Shown: piece by piece, positions 1 through 7,611 of the stretch
Position numbering within the stretch: position 1 is the stretch's first letter
Layout: the number at the start of each line of letters is the position of its first letter
DNA from: Rufibacter ruber
GTDB lineage: Bacteria > Bacteroidota > Bacteroidia > Cytophagales > Hymenobacteraceae
Reading direction: 5' to 3'
Assembly: GCF_001647275.1 (NCBI RefSeq)
Contig: NZ_LRMM01000056.1
Location: 1-36,412, forward strand
Length of the DNA stretch: 36,412 bases
Made by a program: the position numbers and the translations under genes
The notes under the pieces: generated by a model
Database searches by the model: none
Seen by the model: only the letters and a program-made list of their open reading frames with translations
What the model was told of the DNA's origin: nothing

Positions 1-43
1 CCCGTTTCTGCCTGTTTTTTTCTGAAAACAGGCCAGAAACGGG
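1..43. repeat. Dispersed CTGTTTT palindrome, copy 1
   Basis: A long hairpin with arms of about 18 bases: CCCGTTTCTG then CCTGTTTT on the left, the complement on the right, and a few loop bases. It lies 54 bp beyond the stop of the leftward gene that follows. No T-tract follows either arm, so it is not a classical intrinsic terminator. It belongs to the window-wide palindrome family. Confidence 0.85.
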
Positions 44-96
44 AGCTTCTTAGTTATCATAATAAATCAGATAAGCAGAAACCAGAGTGCCCGGGC

Positions 97-738
97 TTAT
101 CCTTTTGACTTGGCTTTCTGCTTTTCTTTAAACTCCTGCCCAGACCGCAGCGTGTGGAACTCGCCAATGAGGGTTCTGATTTTGATTTCATCCAGGGTGG
201 TCAGGTTGGCCTCAACGGCTTCTTTGCGTTTGGCCAGGTTCTGCAGGATATACTCCGCGTAGTCCCAGTCCCGCGGAATCCAGCTCTGGCGCTTGGCGCG
301 CACGTTTTGCATGAACGTAATATAAGCTTCACGCATCTGGGCCGGTTTGATTGACTGTATGTTGCTGAAACTGCCCAGCAGTTCCTTTTCGCGCAGGCGC
401 ACCTCCTCTGCCTGCAGCGGGATCTCATCATAGAACGGCTTTGACTCCAGCTCCTGGAATTTGGCTTTCAGCTCCAGGTACTCGCGTTTTGAATTTTCTG
501 AGAGCTGCTGAAACCCGCTTTCAATTTTATCTGCGTGGCGGGCAAAGTCGCTTTTCACGCTGGGCCATTCGGCGCGGGTGGTGGTGGCCACTTTGTCTGA
601 CTGCAGGCGCACCCATTCCCGGAGCCGTTTCAGGTCCTGCTCCACCTCAGATTCAGTTTTCGTCTCCTGCGCCCAGCCAACTGTTTGCAGGCCAGCCATC
701 AGCGCAAGCGACAAGCCTAAAATTCTCAACTTTTTCAT
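97..738 (-). CDS. Secreted coiled-coil protein of unknown function, 213 aa
   Basis: I do not recognise a named family. Residues 1-23 form a signal peptide (MKKLRILGLSLALMAG, cleavage likely after GWA). The rest is charged and helical, rich in Glu, Lys and Arg, and probably coiled coil. It is a paralog of the lipoprotein at 8329-8991: both share a W-P-x-V-K segment, an S-K-x-E-Y-x-E-L helix, a TF-x-QNVR stretch and a DWDY motif in the same order. Unlike the paralog it has no lipobox cysteine, so this copy is probably soluble in the periplasm. The ATG at 738 is preceded by a good promoter box at 761-768. It is transcribed alone; a palindrome lies beyond its stop. Function unknown; a stress or envelope role would be guesswork. 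Confidence 0.8.
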   Translation of the reverse strand: MKKLRILGLSLALMAGLQTVGWAQETKTESEVEQDLKRLREWVRLQSDKVATTTRAEWPSVKSDFARHADKIESGFQQLSENSKREYLELKAKFQELESKPFYDEIPLQAEEVRLREKELLGSFSNIQSIKPAQMREAYITFMQNVRAKRQSWIPRDWDYAEYILQNLAKRKEAVEANLTTLDEIKIRTLIGEFHTLRSGQEFKEKQKAKSKG

Positions 739-760
739 AGCGTATACTTCGTTGCCTTAC

Positions 761-768
761 CAAATGTA
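761..768 (-). promoter_or_regulatory. Bacteroidota-type -7 box
   Basis: Read on the minus strand this is TACATTTG, an exact match to the Bacteroidota -7 consensus TAnnTTTG. It lies 23 bp upstream of the ATG at 738, with a TTG in the right general area upstream for a -33 element. Confidence 0.6.
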
Positions 769-858
769 AGTATTTCTGCCGGGCAGGTACAACCTGCCGA
801 AGTAGAATTAGCAAAAACAACGCCAATCTGGGTAAGGCGAAAGCCTGTGGGGAGAGCC

Positions 859-898
859 TGTTTTAGGGCTGTTTTCCCAAAAACAGCCCTAAAACAGA
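859..898. repeat. Dispersed CTGTTTT palindrome, copy 2
   Basis: Perfect 18-bp arms (CTGTTTTAGGGCTGTTTT and its complement) around the loop CCCA. It sits 57 bp beyond the stop of the OmpA-like gene and is followed by the separate terminator-like hairpin at 899-935. Confidence 0.9.
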
Positions 899-935
899 AA
901 GCCCTGCCCCGGGTATCTTTCCGGCGCAGGGCTTT
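899..935. terminator. Terminator-like hairpin after the OmpA-like gene
   Basis: AAGCCCTGC pairs with GCAGGGCTT across about 18 bases. On the minus strand it lies about 20 bp after the stop at 955. It is GC-rich, unlike the dispersed palindromes next to it. Only a short T-run follows, so its termination strength is uncertain. Confidence 0.5.
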
Positions 936-954
936 CCCTCAGAACTCGCGGCAC

Positions 955-1800
955 TTAGTTCTGCTCCAGAATCTGGAACAGCTCGTCTAGCTTAGGGGTC
1001 AAGATGATCTCGGTACGGCGGTTTTTCTGGCGGGCCTCAGCGGTGGTGGCAGGGTCAACCGGCACGTATTTGGAGCGGCCAGACGGTGTCACGCGCTGCG
1101 GGGCCACCCCGGCATCAGTGAGAATGCGGGTGATCTCAGTGGCGCGCAGTACGCTCAGGTCCCAGTTGTCTTGCATACCGGCGGTTCCTCTGGCTACGGG
1201 CACATCATCTGTGTGCCCCTCTACCAGCACGTTCACGTCTGGCTGGTTCTGGAGCACGTTGGCCAGTTTCTTGAGCGCCTCCTGCCCCTGGGCGTCTACC
1301 TTGGTACTGCCAGATTTGAACAGCAGCTGGTTAGACAGAGACACATACACTTTGCCGTTGCGCACGTCAACGGTGAGGTCAGAGGCTTTGAAACCCAGCA
1401 GCGCGTTGCTCACAATCTGCCGAAGGTTGTTCACCGCCTTGTCTTTCTGGTCCAGAATACGCTGCATCTCCTGCAGACGCGCCTCACGGGCCTGCAGGTC
1501 TGCGCTCAGTTTGTCTACCTGCTGGCTTTTGGTGTTGAGGTTGGTACGAAGCGAGGCTTCGGTAGAGGCTTTGTCTTTCTCCAGCTCGGCCTTCTCCTGG
1601 TTCAGGCGCTCCTTGTCCTGCTGCAGACGGGCGCGCTCGCTTTCCAGTTCGGCTTTCTGGCGGTTCAGCTCATCCTGCAGCACCACCAGGGACCGGTTTT
1701 CGGCCAGGGCCGCTTCATATTTCTTGGTGGAAACACAGGAGCCCAGCAGGCCCATAGCCAGCACCGCCGACAGAACAGGGGTAATCAGATTTTTTTTCAT
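955..1800 (-). CDS. OmpA-family peptidoglycan-binding lipoprotein, 281 aa
   Basis: An outer-membrane lipoprotein expected to tether the envelope to peptidoglycan. Residues 1-22 form a lipoprotein signal with lipobox LLGSC (Cys22). Residues 30-125 are a long Glu/Arg/Gln-rich coiled coil. Residues 150-270 form an OmpA C-terminal domain: FKSGSTKVDAQG, VLVEGHTDD, then NWDLSVLRATEI, which carries the Asp and Arg that bind diaminopimelate in this family, and RRTEIIL at the end. The length fits the Bacteroidota lipoprotein plus coiled coil plus OmpA layout rather than a true OmpA porin, because there is no N-terminal beta-barrel. The ATG at 1800 starts a clear MKK signal sequence. It appears monocistronic. 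The family assignment is firm; the exact role is not known. Confidence 0.93.
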   Translation of the reverse strand: MKKNLITPVLSAVLAMGLLGSCVSTKKYEAALAENRSLVVLQDELNRQKAELESERARLQQDKERLNQEKAELEKDKASTEASLRTNLNTKSQQVDKLSADLQAREARLQEMQRILDQKDKAVNNLRQIVSNALLGFKASDLTVDVRNGKVYVSLSNQLLFKSGSTKVDAQGQEALKKLANVLQNQPDVNVLVEGHTDDVPVARGTAGMQDNWDLSVLRATEITRILTDAGVAPQRVTPSGRSKYVPVDPATTAEARQKNRRTEIILTPKLDELFQILEQN

Positions 1801-2150
1801 AGTGGTATAAATTGGTTTCTCAGTACTTCACGCACAGAAGAAGCTGGTTCTCCTACGCAAGCAAACGCTCTGGGGTTAAAACACTGATTTTTTAACCAAC
1901 GAACCAACTTTTTTTTTATTTCGCTGGCCATCTGGCCGCAGGATACCACCGCTGGCCAGAACTTTTTTCACCGCCACCCCTGCTTTACGCAGAAACAACC
2001 CCGGCTCTTTGCGCAGGAACTGCTGAAGAATTACCCAAAAAAACTATCTTTGAATCGAGGAGAAACGCGCGGCGGGTGGTGGGCCGGGTTCTACCAGCTT
2101 TTATTGCCTGCACTGTTCTCCTGTTTTACACCCCTTTTTCCCAAAACAGC
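1801..2150. other. Intergenic region with a possible leader hairpin
   Basis: Divergent intergenic region. Around 1874-1898, GGTTAAAA pairs with TTTTAACC, a possible 5'-leader hairpin of the leftward OmpA-like gene. The plus-strand promoter box for the CDGSH gene lies at 2045-2052. No ORF is convincing apart from a possible upstream extension of the CDGSH gene from GTG 2076. Confidence 0.4.
2045..2052 (+). promoter_or_regulatory. Bacteroidota-type -7 box for the CDGSH gene
   Basis: TATCTTTG is an exact TAnnTTTG match. Transcription would start near 2059, leaving about 90 bases of leader before the ATG at 2151. This is compatible with either the ATG or the upstream GTG at 2076. Confidence 0.5.
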
Positions 2151-2372
2151 ATGAAAACCAAGATTACCGTGAACAACAACGGCTCCCTGAAAGTGGAAGG
2201 CGATTTAACTGTAGTAGATGCCCAGGGCAATGAGTACAACCTGCAGGGCCGTGAGGTGGTGTCTTTCTGCCGCTGCGGCCTCTCCAAAAACAAACCGTTC
2301 TGTGACGGGTCGCACAAGGGCCACTTTGAGCACAACGCCGTGGCGTTTGACCTGCCGCCCAGAAAAGTCTAA
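2151..2372 (+). CDS. CDGSH-type iron-sulfur protein, 73 aa
   Basis: A small mitoNEET-like protein expected to bind one [2Fe-2S] cluster through three Cys and one His. The signature is complete: CRCG at 40-43, then PFCDGSH at 49-55, giving ligands C40, C42, C51 and H55. About 73 residues is the usual size for a bacterial single-CDGSH protein. I chose ATG 2151 because the domain starts soon after it. The in-frame GTG at 2076 would add a 25-residue hydrophobic stretch, possibly a membrane anchor, which cannot be excluded. Such proteins are linked to redox and iron-sulfur handling; no partner gene is adjacent here. Confidence 0.88.
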   Translation: MKTKITVNNNGSLKVEGDLTVVDAQGNEYNLQGREVVSFCRCGLSKNKPFCDGSHKGHFEHNAVAFDLPPRKV

Positions 2373-2514
2373 CGCGCAGTTCTGAGCCTTACGTGCTGGG
2401 CCCCGGGTTGCCTGATTAGCAAAAGCAAGTGCTGAGGGTAAGACTTTCCCGGTTGCCCACCAGGTTCATTCAGAATGAAAAGTAAAAAGTTTGCCTTCTG
2501 CTAACTCATTCTTA

Positions 2515-2697
2515 GAGCCTGTTTAGTGTTTTCTGACCATAGGCGCAAGTGTCTGCTTTCTTGTAGTCTTTTGAAGCTGTTTGCTTCTGTTTCTGGCCTG
2601 TTTTCGCAAAAGAAGAGCCAAAACAGCGACACAAGCGGGTGCTGGCGCCAGTACAGAAGCTGTCTAAAGCTCATTTTTGGAAATGCTAAACAGGCTC
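2515..2697. mobile_element. MITE-like element with 12-bp perfect terminal inverted repeats
   Basis: Bounded by GAGCCTGTTTAG at 2515-2526 and its exact complement CTAAACAGGCTC at 2686-2697; 183 bp with no credible ORF. Inside, at 2587-2626, is an imperfect member of the dispersed palindrome family (CTGTTTCTGGCCTGTTTT on the left). The termini resemble those of the 167-bp elements elsewhere in the window (GAGCTTGTTTA). Related termini are seen in some IS5-like elements, so mobilisation in trans is an inference. It lies between the CDGSH gene and the permease. Confidence 0.6.
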
Positions 2698-2732
2698 ATA
2701 ATTCTCCATTCCTAATTCCCAATTAAACAACT

Positions 2733-4199
2733 ATGGCTGAAACTTCTACGGGTTTTAAGCGCGAAATCAAACTCTTTGACGCGGTCATGCTGGTGGCGGG
2801 CTCCATGATTGGCTCCGGTATTTTTATTGTGAGCGCCGACATTGGCCGCTCAGTGGGCAGTACCGGGTACCTGCTGTTGGTGTGGGCCCTGACCGGCCTC
2901 ATGACCCTGGCCGGCGCGCTGAGCTACGGGGAGTTGACCAGCCTCATGCCCAAGGCAGGGGGCCAGTACGTGTACCTGCGCGAATCTTACGGCAAACTGG
3001 TGGCCTTTCTCTACGGCTGGACCCTTTTCCTGGTGATTCAGAGCGGGACCATTGCGGCGGTGGCGGTGGCCTTTGCCCGTTTTACCGGTGTGCTGGTACC
3101 GTGGTTCTCTGAAGACAACGTGCTGCTGGACCTGGGTTTTCTGCAGTTTACGTCTGTGCAGTTGCTGGCCATTGCCTCTATTGTGCTGCTCACGCTCATC
3201 AACCAGCAGGGCGTGAAGAACGGCACCATCATCCAGAACATCTTTGGGAGCACCAAGATCATTGCGTTGTTTGCCCTGCTAGGCTTTGGTCTGCTGCTGG
3301 GCACCAGCCCCGAGATCATTGACCTGAATTTCTCCAACATGTGGGATGCCCAGTCGGTGGTGCTGGATAAGCAGACCAATGAGGTGGTACGGGCTCCGTT
3401 GGCGGGTTGGGCATTGATGGTGGGCATTGGCACGGCCATGATTGGTTCCCTGTTCTCCTCAGATGCCTGGAACAACATTGGCTTCTCCGGTGATGAGATT
3501 GTCAACCCCAAGCGTACCATTGTGCTCAGCATGGCCATTGGCACCGGCGTGGTGACGCTGCTCTACATCCTGATCAACGTGGTGTACCTGACCATTCTGC
3601 CATTGAACGGCGATCCGGCCGGGGCAGACGCGTTTAGCCGCGGCATTCAGTTTGCCAGCAATGACCGCATTGGCACGGCCGTGGCCGAAGTCATAGGCGG
3701 CGCCCCCGCCACCATTGCCATTGCCATCCTGATCATGATCTCCACCTTTGGCTGCAACAACGGGGTGATTCTCTCCGCGCCGCGGGTGTACTATGCCATG
3801 GCCAAAGACGGCCTCTTCTTCCCCAGCATGGCCAGGCTGAACAAGAACGCGGTACCCGGTGCCGCCCTGGCCATTCAGTGCGTGTGGGCCAGTATGCTGT
3901 GTCTCTCCGGCCGTTACTCAGACCTGCTGGATTACGTGATTTTTGCGGTGCTTCTGTTCTACATTCTCACCATTGCGGGCATCTTCATACTGCGCCGTAC
4001 CATGCCAGATGCGCCAAGACCGTACAAGGCCATTGGCTACCCGGTGCTGCCTGCGCTGTATATTCTCATGGCATCGTTCATTTGCATCATTCTCCTGATA
4101 TACAAACCCAACTACTCCTGGCCGGGTCTGATCCTGGTTGGGGTGGGAATTCCGGTTTACTATTTCTTCGGAAAAAGATTTAGGAAGATAGAGGAGTAG
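2733..4199 (+). CDS. APC-family amino acid permease, 488 aa
   Basis: An inner-membrane amino acid transporter of the amino acid-polyamine-organocation superfamily. About 12 hydrophobic helices span the protein. The first carries GSMIGSGIF at about residues 23-31, the unwound substrate-binding motif of TM1 in this superfamily. TM2-3 carry the conserved ALSYGELTSLMPKAGGQY pattern, and PRVYYAMAKDG follows late in the protein. The length is typical. The fairly long extramembrane loop near residues 200-230 is acidic. Substrate cannot be read from sequence; neutral amino acids are typical of the LAT-like branch. It appears monocistronic, following a MITE-like element and followed by a palindrome 15 bp past the stop. 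Confidence 0.92.
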   Translation: MAETSTGFKREIKLFDAVMLVAGSMIGSGIFIVSADIGRSVGSTGYLLLVWALTGLMTLAGALSYGELTSLMPKAGGQYVYLRESYGKLVAFLYGWTLFLVIQSGTIAAVAVAFARFTGVLVPWFSEDNVLLDLGFLQFTSVQLLAIASIVLLTLINQQGVKNGTIIQNIFGSTKIIALFALLGFGLLLGTSPEIIDLNFSNMWDAQSVVLDKQTNEVVRAPLAGWALMVGIGTAMIGSLFSSDAWNNIGFSGDEIVNPKRTIVLSMAIGTGVVTLLYILINVVYLTILPLNGDPAGADAFSRGIQFASNDRIGTAVAEVIGGAPATIAIAILIMISTFGCNNGVILSAPRVYYAMAKDGLFFPSMARLNKNAVPGAALAIQCVWASMLCLSGRYSDLLDYVIFAVLLFYILTIAGIFILRRTMPDAPRPYKAIGYPVLPALYILMASFICIILLIYKPNYSWPGLILVGVGIPVYYFFGKRFRKIEE

Positions 4200-4214
4200 C
4201 CGCCCCTTTACTTT

Positions 4215-4267
4215 TAAGCCTGCGTTTTTGCCTGTTTTCTGAAAAACTGGCCAAAAACGCAGGCTTA
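4215..4267. repeat. Dispersed palindrome, copy 3
   Basis: Arms of about 25 bases (TAAGCCTGCGTTTTTGCC on the left, complement on the right) around TGA, with one or two mismatches. It lies 15 bp past the permease stop. Confidence 0.85.
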
Positions 4268-4416
4268 TGTTCTTTTAGGCTTTCCCCAAACCTGGCCCCC
4301 GTAGTTGGGGAGGAAAGAGGTGAGGTGGCAATAGCGGCAAAAGCAGAACGTTTGTCTTACACAAGGTTTTTTTACGCAACATTCCTTGTACCTTGCAGGT
4401 GTTTTTAAGTACTCTT

Positions 4417-4971
4417 ATGAAAAAGCTTTTCACTCTTATCATTGTCGCATTTTTAGGAAGTCTGGGGGCGCAGGCGCAGACCAGCTTCGGGATTAAAGGA
4501 GGCTTGAACGTTGCCAACGAAGGGGGTGACGCCAAAGGCACAGACCCCATTACGGGGGTGCATGTTGGGGGCTTCGCCTCTACGTCCATTTCTTCCAGAT
4601 TCGGCTTTCAGCCGGAGTTGCTGTACTCTTTACAGGGCTACAAACAAGGCAAGTACACCGTACACTACCATTACCTGAATGTGCCGCTCATTTTCAAGGT
4701 GGGGATCTCTGGCGGCCTGCACGCCCAGCTGGGTCCGCAGTTTGGCATTCTGCTGGCGGCAAGCCGTAAAGAAGGAAAGCATTCTGATGACATTGAGGAA
4801 GACCGCAACAAGTATGACGGAGCCATTGCGCTGGGTCTGGGCTATGACCTGTCCAGGCTGCAGTTCTCTGTCAGGTATAACATAGGGGTGTCTGATACCC
4901 GTGACAGCAATGAGAAAGGGGTGGCTTACACCAACAACGTACTGCAACTCTCAGTTGGGTTCAGGCTGTAA
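4417..4971 (+). CDS. Outer-membrane beta-barrel (porin-like) protein, 184 aa
   Basis: A small beta-barrel of the PF13568-like type common in Bacteroidota. Residues 1-21 form a signal peptide ending AQA. The mature chain opens with the family-typical FGIKGGLN, then alternates hydrophobic and polar residues, and ends in an aromatic strand, LQLSVGFRL, as outer-membrane proteins do. I chose ATG 4417 because MKKLFT starts a clean signal peptide; the in-frame start 24 bp upstream would only lengthen it. A near-consensus -7 box (TACCTTGC) lies about 25 bp upstream. It probably spans the outer membrane; no transport function can be assigned. Confidence 0.85.
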   Translation: MKKLFTLIIVAFLGSLGAQAQTSFGIKGGLNVANEGGDAKGTDPITGVHVGGFASTSISSRFGFQPELLYSLQGYKQGKYTVHYHYLNVPLIFKVGISGGLHAQLGPQFGILLAASRKEGKHSDDIEEDRNKYDGAIALGLGYDLSRLQFSVRYNIGVSDTRDSNEKGVAYTNNVLQLSVGFRL

Positions 4972-4990
4972 CATGTGCTGAAGACAAAGG

Positions 4991-5019
4991 AAAGCTCTGG
5001 AGAACCCAGGGCTTTTTTT
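4991..5019 (+). terminator. Intrinsic terminator after the beta-barrel gene
   Basis: AAAGCTCTGG pairs with CCCAGGGCTTT around the loop AGAA, with one G-T wobble, and is followed by a run of T. It is 20 bp after the stop at 4971 and is a classical rho-independent terminator, unlike the palindromes that follow most other genes here. Confidence 0.8.
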
Positions 5020-5040
5020 ATTGGGGGAGGCATAACAGCT

Positions 5041-5208
5041 TTAGAGCTTGTTTACATTTTGATTGTGCAGGCAAAAACGGGGAGCACAAGGTTCTGGCAA
5101 AGCGATTTTTGAGCAGCATACGCCCCGCTATGGTGCGAGAAAATGGCAAAGACAGGTTCTTTTGATACTCGTTTGCAGCGCAAAAGACAAATTTTAAACA
5201 AGCTCTAA
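5041..5208. mobile_element. MITE-like element, copy A (168 bp)
   Basis: Ends are TTAGAGCTTGTTTA on the left and its complement TAAACAAGCTCTAA on the right, with an internal CATA/TATG-centred palindrome. Strongly similar over its whole length to 12126-12291 (opposite orientation) and 35632-35797. No transposase is present. Target-site duplications are not clear by eye. It lies between the beta-barrel terminator and the next palindrome. Confidence 0.75.
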
Positions 5209-5245
5209 ATTCTGCCCAAGAACTGTCAGCCAGTCAGGCCCTTTC

Positions 5246-5285
5246 CTGTTTCTGGCCTGTTTTCAGAAAAACAGCCCAAAAACAG
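5246..5285. repeat. Dispersed palindrome, copy 4 (imperfect)
   Basis: CTGTTTCTGGCCTGTTTT on the left and AAAACAGCCCAAAAACAG on the right, with mismatches between the arms. It lies 55 bp past the stop of the leftward gene at 5341. Confidence 0.75.
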
Positions 5286-5340
5286 CCAGCTCAGGATTCG
5301 CTCCCCAACCATGTGCCCCTGTGCAGACAAGCAAGAAGGT

Positions 5341-5715
5341 TTACCTGGCCTGGGGTTTACGTGCCCTCTCACAAGCTTTGGGCGGGGCGGCCTTCTCAGC
5401 GGGCTCTTTGTAAAGTAAAAGCCCACACACCGGCACTGCCCACGCCAAGGCGGCCGTACGGGTAAAAGGCGGTTCCTGTGTCTGGGAGCCGGCAGGGTCC
5501 TGGGCGGGGCGGTTGGGCAGCAGGCTATGGTAGAGCAACTGCATACTATAGGCACTGTTCACCTCCTCCCCATTCCAGCGAGGGGGTTTAGAGAAATGGG
5601 CAGGCGTTGCAGGGCGGGCCTCCTCAGAAAGGAGGGTTGCTTTTCCTAACAGAAGAATGCCCAGGAACAAGCCAAGTAGCAGGGTAGATTGCAGCAATGA
5701 TTCTTCTTCTTTCAT
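5341..5715 (-). CDS. Small single-pass membrane protein, unknown, 124 aa
   Basis: I do not recognise a family. The N-terminus is acidic (MKEEES), followed at about residues 9-25 by one strongly hydrophobic segment rich in Leu and Gly, so the protein is probably anchored in the inner membrane. The rest is proline- and alanine-rich with no visible motif. I chose ATG 5715 over the GTG immediately before it. It has no obvious operon partner. Support is only moderate: frame, start and membrane segment are plausible, but there is no homology I can name. Confidence 0.5.
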   Translation of the reverse strand: MKEEESLLQSTLLLGLFLGILLLGKATLLSEEARPATPAHFSKPPRWNGEEVNSAYSMQLLYHSLLPNRPAQDPAGSQTQEPPFTRTAALAWAVPVCGLLLYKEPAEKAAPPKACERARKPQAR

Positions 5716-5837
5716 CACGCTTACAGGTTTAAGTACTTACTGCTCAACCAAGAACAGAGGCCAAGGTAGAAAACCTAACGGGCATTAGCAAGCGCAGCGG
5801 CGTTAATTTTCTGCACCGGAAATTTAAGAGAAGCCCG

Positions 5838-5845
5838 TACTTTTG
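5838..5845 (+). promoter_or_regulatory. Bacteroidota-type -7 box for the GNAT gene
   Basis: TACTTTTG is an exact TAnnTTTG match. The ATG is 27 bp downstream at 5873, implying a leader of about 20 bases. Confidence 0.6.
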
Positions 5846-5872
5846 CAGAAAGCAAAACGCCCTTTTTTTCCT

Positions 5873-6385
5873 ATGGCACACGTACCGCCTCCGGTTACCG
5901 GCATTACCATCTCAGAAACCCAGGACACCGCTACCCTTCACCGTCTGGCCCATGCCACCTGGCACCCCACGTACCAGCAGATTCTCTCCCCTGCGCAGAT
6001 AGACTACATGCTGGAGCAGCTCTATACGCAAGAATCATTGCGCCACCAGATGGAAGAAGGCCAGACGTTCCTGCTGCTCTGCCACCAGGGTACGCCTGCC
6101 GCCTTTGCCGCTTTTTCCCTTTATCACCCGGCTGAGCAGGTGTATAAACTGAATAAGATCTATATTCACCCAGAGTATCAGGGGAAAGGGTATGGCCGGC
6201 TGCTGCTCAACCACGTCATGGCGCGTGCCAGGGCATTAGGGGGGAAACACCTGGAATTGAATGTACACCGCCACAACCCCGCCCAGCATTTCTATGCCAG
6301 GCACGGGTTTGAAATCACCCAGACCGTAGACATCCCGTTTGGGCCCTTCACCCTCCATGATTACATCATGCGCCGCCCGTTGTAG
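5873..6385 (+). CDS. GNAT-family N-acetyltransferase, 170 aa
   Basis: Transfers an acetyl group from acetyl-CoA to an unknown amine. The core motif A of the GNAT fold is visible: IYIHPEYQGKGYG at about residues 96-108, with the Q-x-x-G-x-G pyrophosphate loop, followed by a helix rich in Ala and Arg. It then continues with LNVHRHNPAQHFYARHGF, the typical motif B region with the asparagine and tyrosine. Length is normal. I chose ATG 5873 because a promoter box sits just upstream and the in-frame TTG at 5843 overlaps that box. The substrate is not predictable. It is separated by 76 bp from the next gene and could be co-transcribed with it. Confidence 0.9.
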   Translation: MAHVPPPVTGITISETQDTATLHRLAHATWHPTYQQILSPAQIDYMLEQLYTQESLRHQMEEGQTFLLLCHQGTPAAFAAFSLYHPAEQVYKLNKIYIHPEYQGKGYGRLLLNHVMARARALGGKHLELNVHRHNPAQHFYARHGFEITQTVDIPFGPFTLHDYIMRRPL

Positions 6386-6461
6386 CGTGCCCGGCACGCC
6401 TGCCTTCTTTTCCTGAACCTGACCTTTTTGCCAGAACACGAGTTTTTTCCCGTTTTTTACA

Positions 6462-7445
6462 ATGATGCGCAAAACCATTCTCCTTGTCTGCCTGCTGCTG
6501 GGTGTTTCTGCCGCTGGCTTCGGCTGGGGTTTCTTTGGCCACAAAGTGATTCAGCAACTGGCTATCTATGGGCTGCCCAAAGGCATGCAGCCTTTCTACC
6601 ACCGGCACATGGCCTACCTGGTAGACAAATCTGTACGGCCAGATGAGCGCCGCAACACAGACCCCGCAGAGGCTCCCCGCCATTACATTGACGTTGACGT
6701 GTACGGGGAGAAGGCCGTGTATGAAATGCCTGAAAGCTGGGGCCCCGCCGTTGCTAAATACAGTGCAGACACCCTGCGCAAGTATGGGGTGGTGCCGTGG
6801 CAGGTGATGGTCATGAAAGAAAGGCTCACGCGCGCCTTCCGGGAGAAGAACGCAGACAGTATCCTGTTTTATTCAGCAGACCTGGCGCATTATGTACAGG
6901 ATGCCCACGTGCCCCTGCACACCACCGTGAACCATGACGGCCAGCTGACGGGGCAGACGGGCCTGCACAGCCTGTGGGAGTCAAAGCTGCCTGAGCGGCA
7001 CCTGGCCACCTACCGCCTGCAGCACGGCAAAGCCCGGTACCTCCAAAACCCGGAGCATGAGATCTGGGAGGTGGTACGGGCATCTCACCGGCTGGTACCT
7101 GAGCTGCTGGCGCAGGAGAAGCTGGTGAGCCAGGACTTTACTGATCAGACCAAATACATTCTCACTGAGCGCAACGGCCACACCAGGAGAAGCTACACAG
7201 ACGCGTTTGCCACGGCTTATCAGAAAGCGCTGGGCACCACAGTAGAAGACCGCATGCGGGCCGCCGCCGCCCAAACCGCCTCCTTCTGGTACACCTGCTG
7301 GGTAGACGGCGGAAAACCAGACCTGGCCGCCTTGCTTTCAACGCCCCGCACCAAGGCAGAGCACAAGCAACTGAAACGGGAGAGAAACGCCTGGAAAAAA
7401 GGGCGGCTGCAGGAGAAGGACCTGCTCCTCACCAGGAGCCGGTGA
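6462..7445 (+). CDS. Zinc-dependent S1/P1-nuclease / phospholipase-C-like protein, 327 aa
   Basis: A probable secreted metalloenzyme of the S1/P1 nuclease-phospholipase C fold. After a signal peptide of about 21 residues the mature chain starts with WGFFGHKV; in this family the mature N-terminal Trp and the following His bind zinc. More ligands are visible: RHYIDVD, then AHYVQDAHVPLHTT (His-x3-Asp-x5-His), then LHSLWE (His-x3-Glu). The last motif ends in Glu, as in phospholipase C, rather than the Asp of S1/P1 nuclease, so the substrate (nucleic acid or phospholipid) is open. The C-terminal 40 residues are very basic. Two ATGs (6462, 6465) are equally good starts. It acts in the periplasm or outside the cell. 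Confidence 0.82.
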   Translation: MMRKTILLVCLLLGVSAAGFGWGFFGHKVIQQLAIYGLPKGMQPFYHRHMAYLVDKSVRPDERRNTDPAEAPRHYIDVDVYGEKAVYEMPESWGPAVAKYSADTLRKYGVVPWQVMVMKERLTRAFREKNADSILFYSADLAHYVQDAHVPLHTTVNHDGQLTGQTGLHSLWESKLPERHLATYRLQHGKARYLQNPEHEIWEVVRASHRLVPELLAQEKLVSQDFTDQTKYILTERNGHTRRSYTDAFATAYQKALGTTVEDRMRAAAAQTASFWYTCWVDGGKPDLAALLSTPRTKAEHKQLKRERNAWKKGRLQEKDLLLTRSR

Positions 7446-7466
7446 GTTTAATACAGGCAAGGCGCC

Positions 7467-7508
7467 TGCGTTTTATGCCTGTTTTCTGAAAAACAGGCAT
7501 AAAACGCA
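7467..7508. repeat. Dispersed palindrome, copy 5 (perfect)
   Basis: Perfect 19-bp arms (TGCGTTTTATGCCTGTTTT and complement) around CTGA. It lies 22 bp past the stop at 7445. The variable middle bases ATG are matched by CAT in the other arm. Confidence 0.92.
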
Positions 7509-7569
7509 TTTTCTGTGGGCCGCCTGCCGTTGCCTTTTACTGGCAGAGTGAAATGTGGGCGTAATCCCG

Positions 7570-7577
7570 TACTTTTG
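7570..7577 (+). promoter_or_regulatory. Bacteroidota-type -7 box for the deoxynucleoside kinase
   Basis: TACTTTTG is an exact TAnnTTTG match, 34 bp upstream of the ATG at 7612. Confidence 0.6.
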
Positions 7578-7611
7578 CCATCCGCATTAATTACACATCA
7601 AGTCAGAGCGC

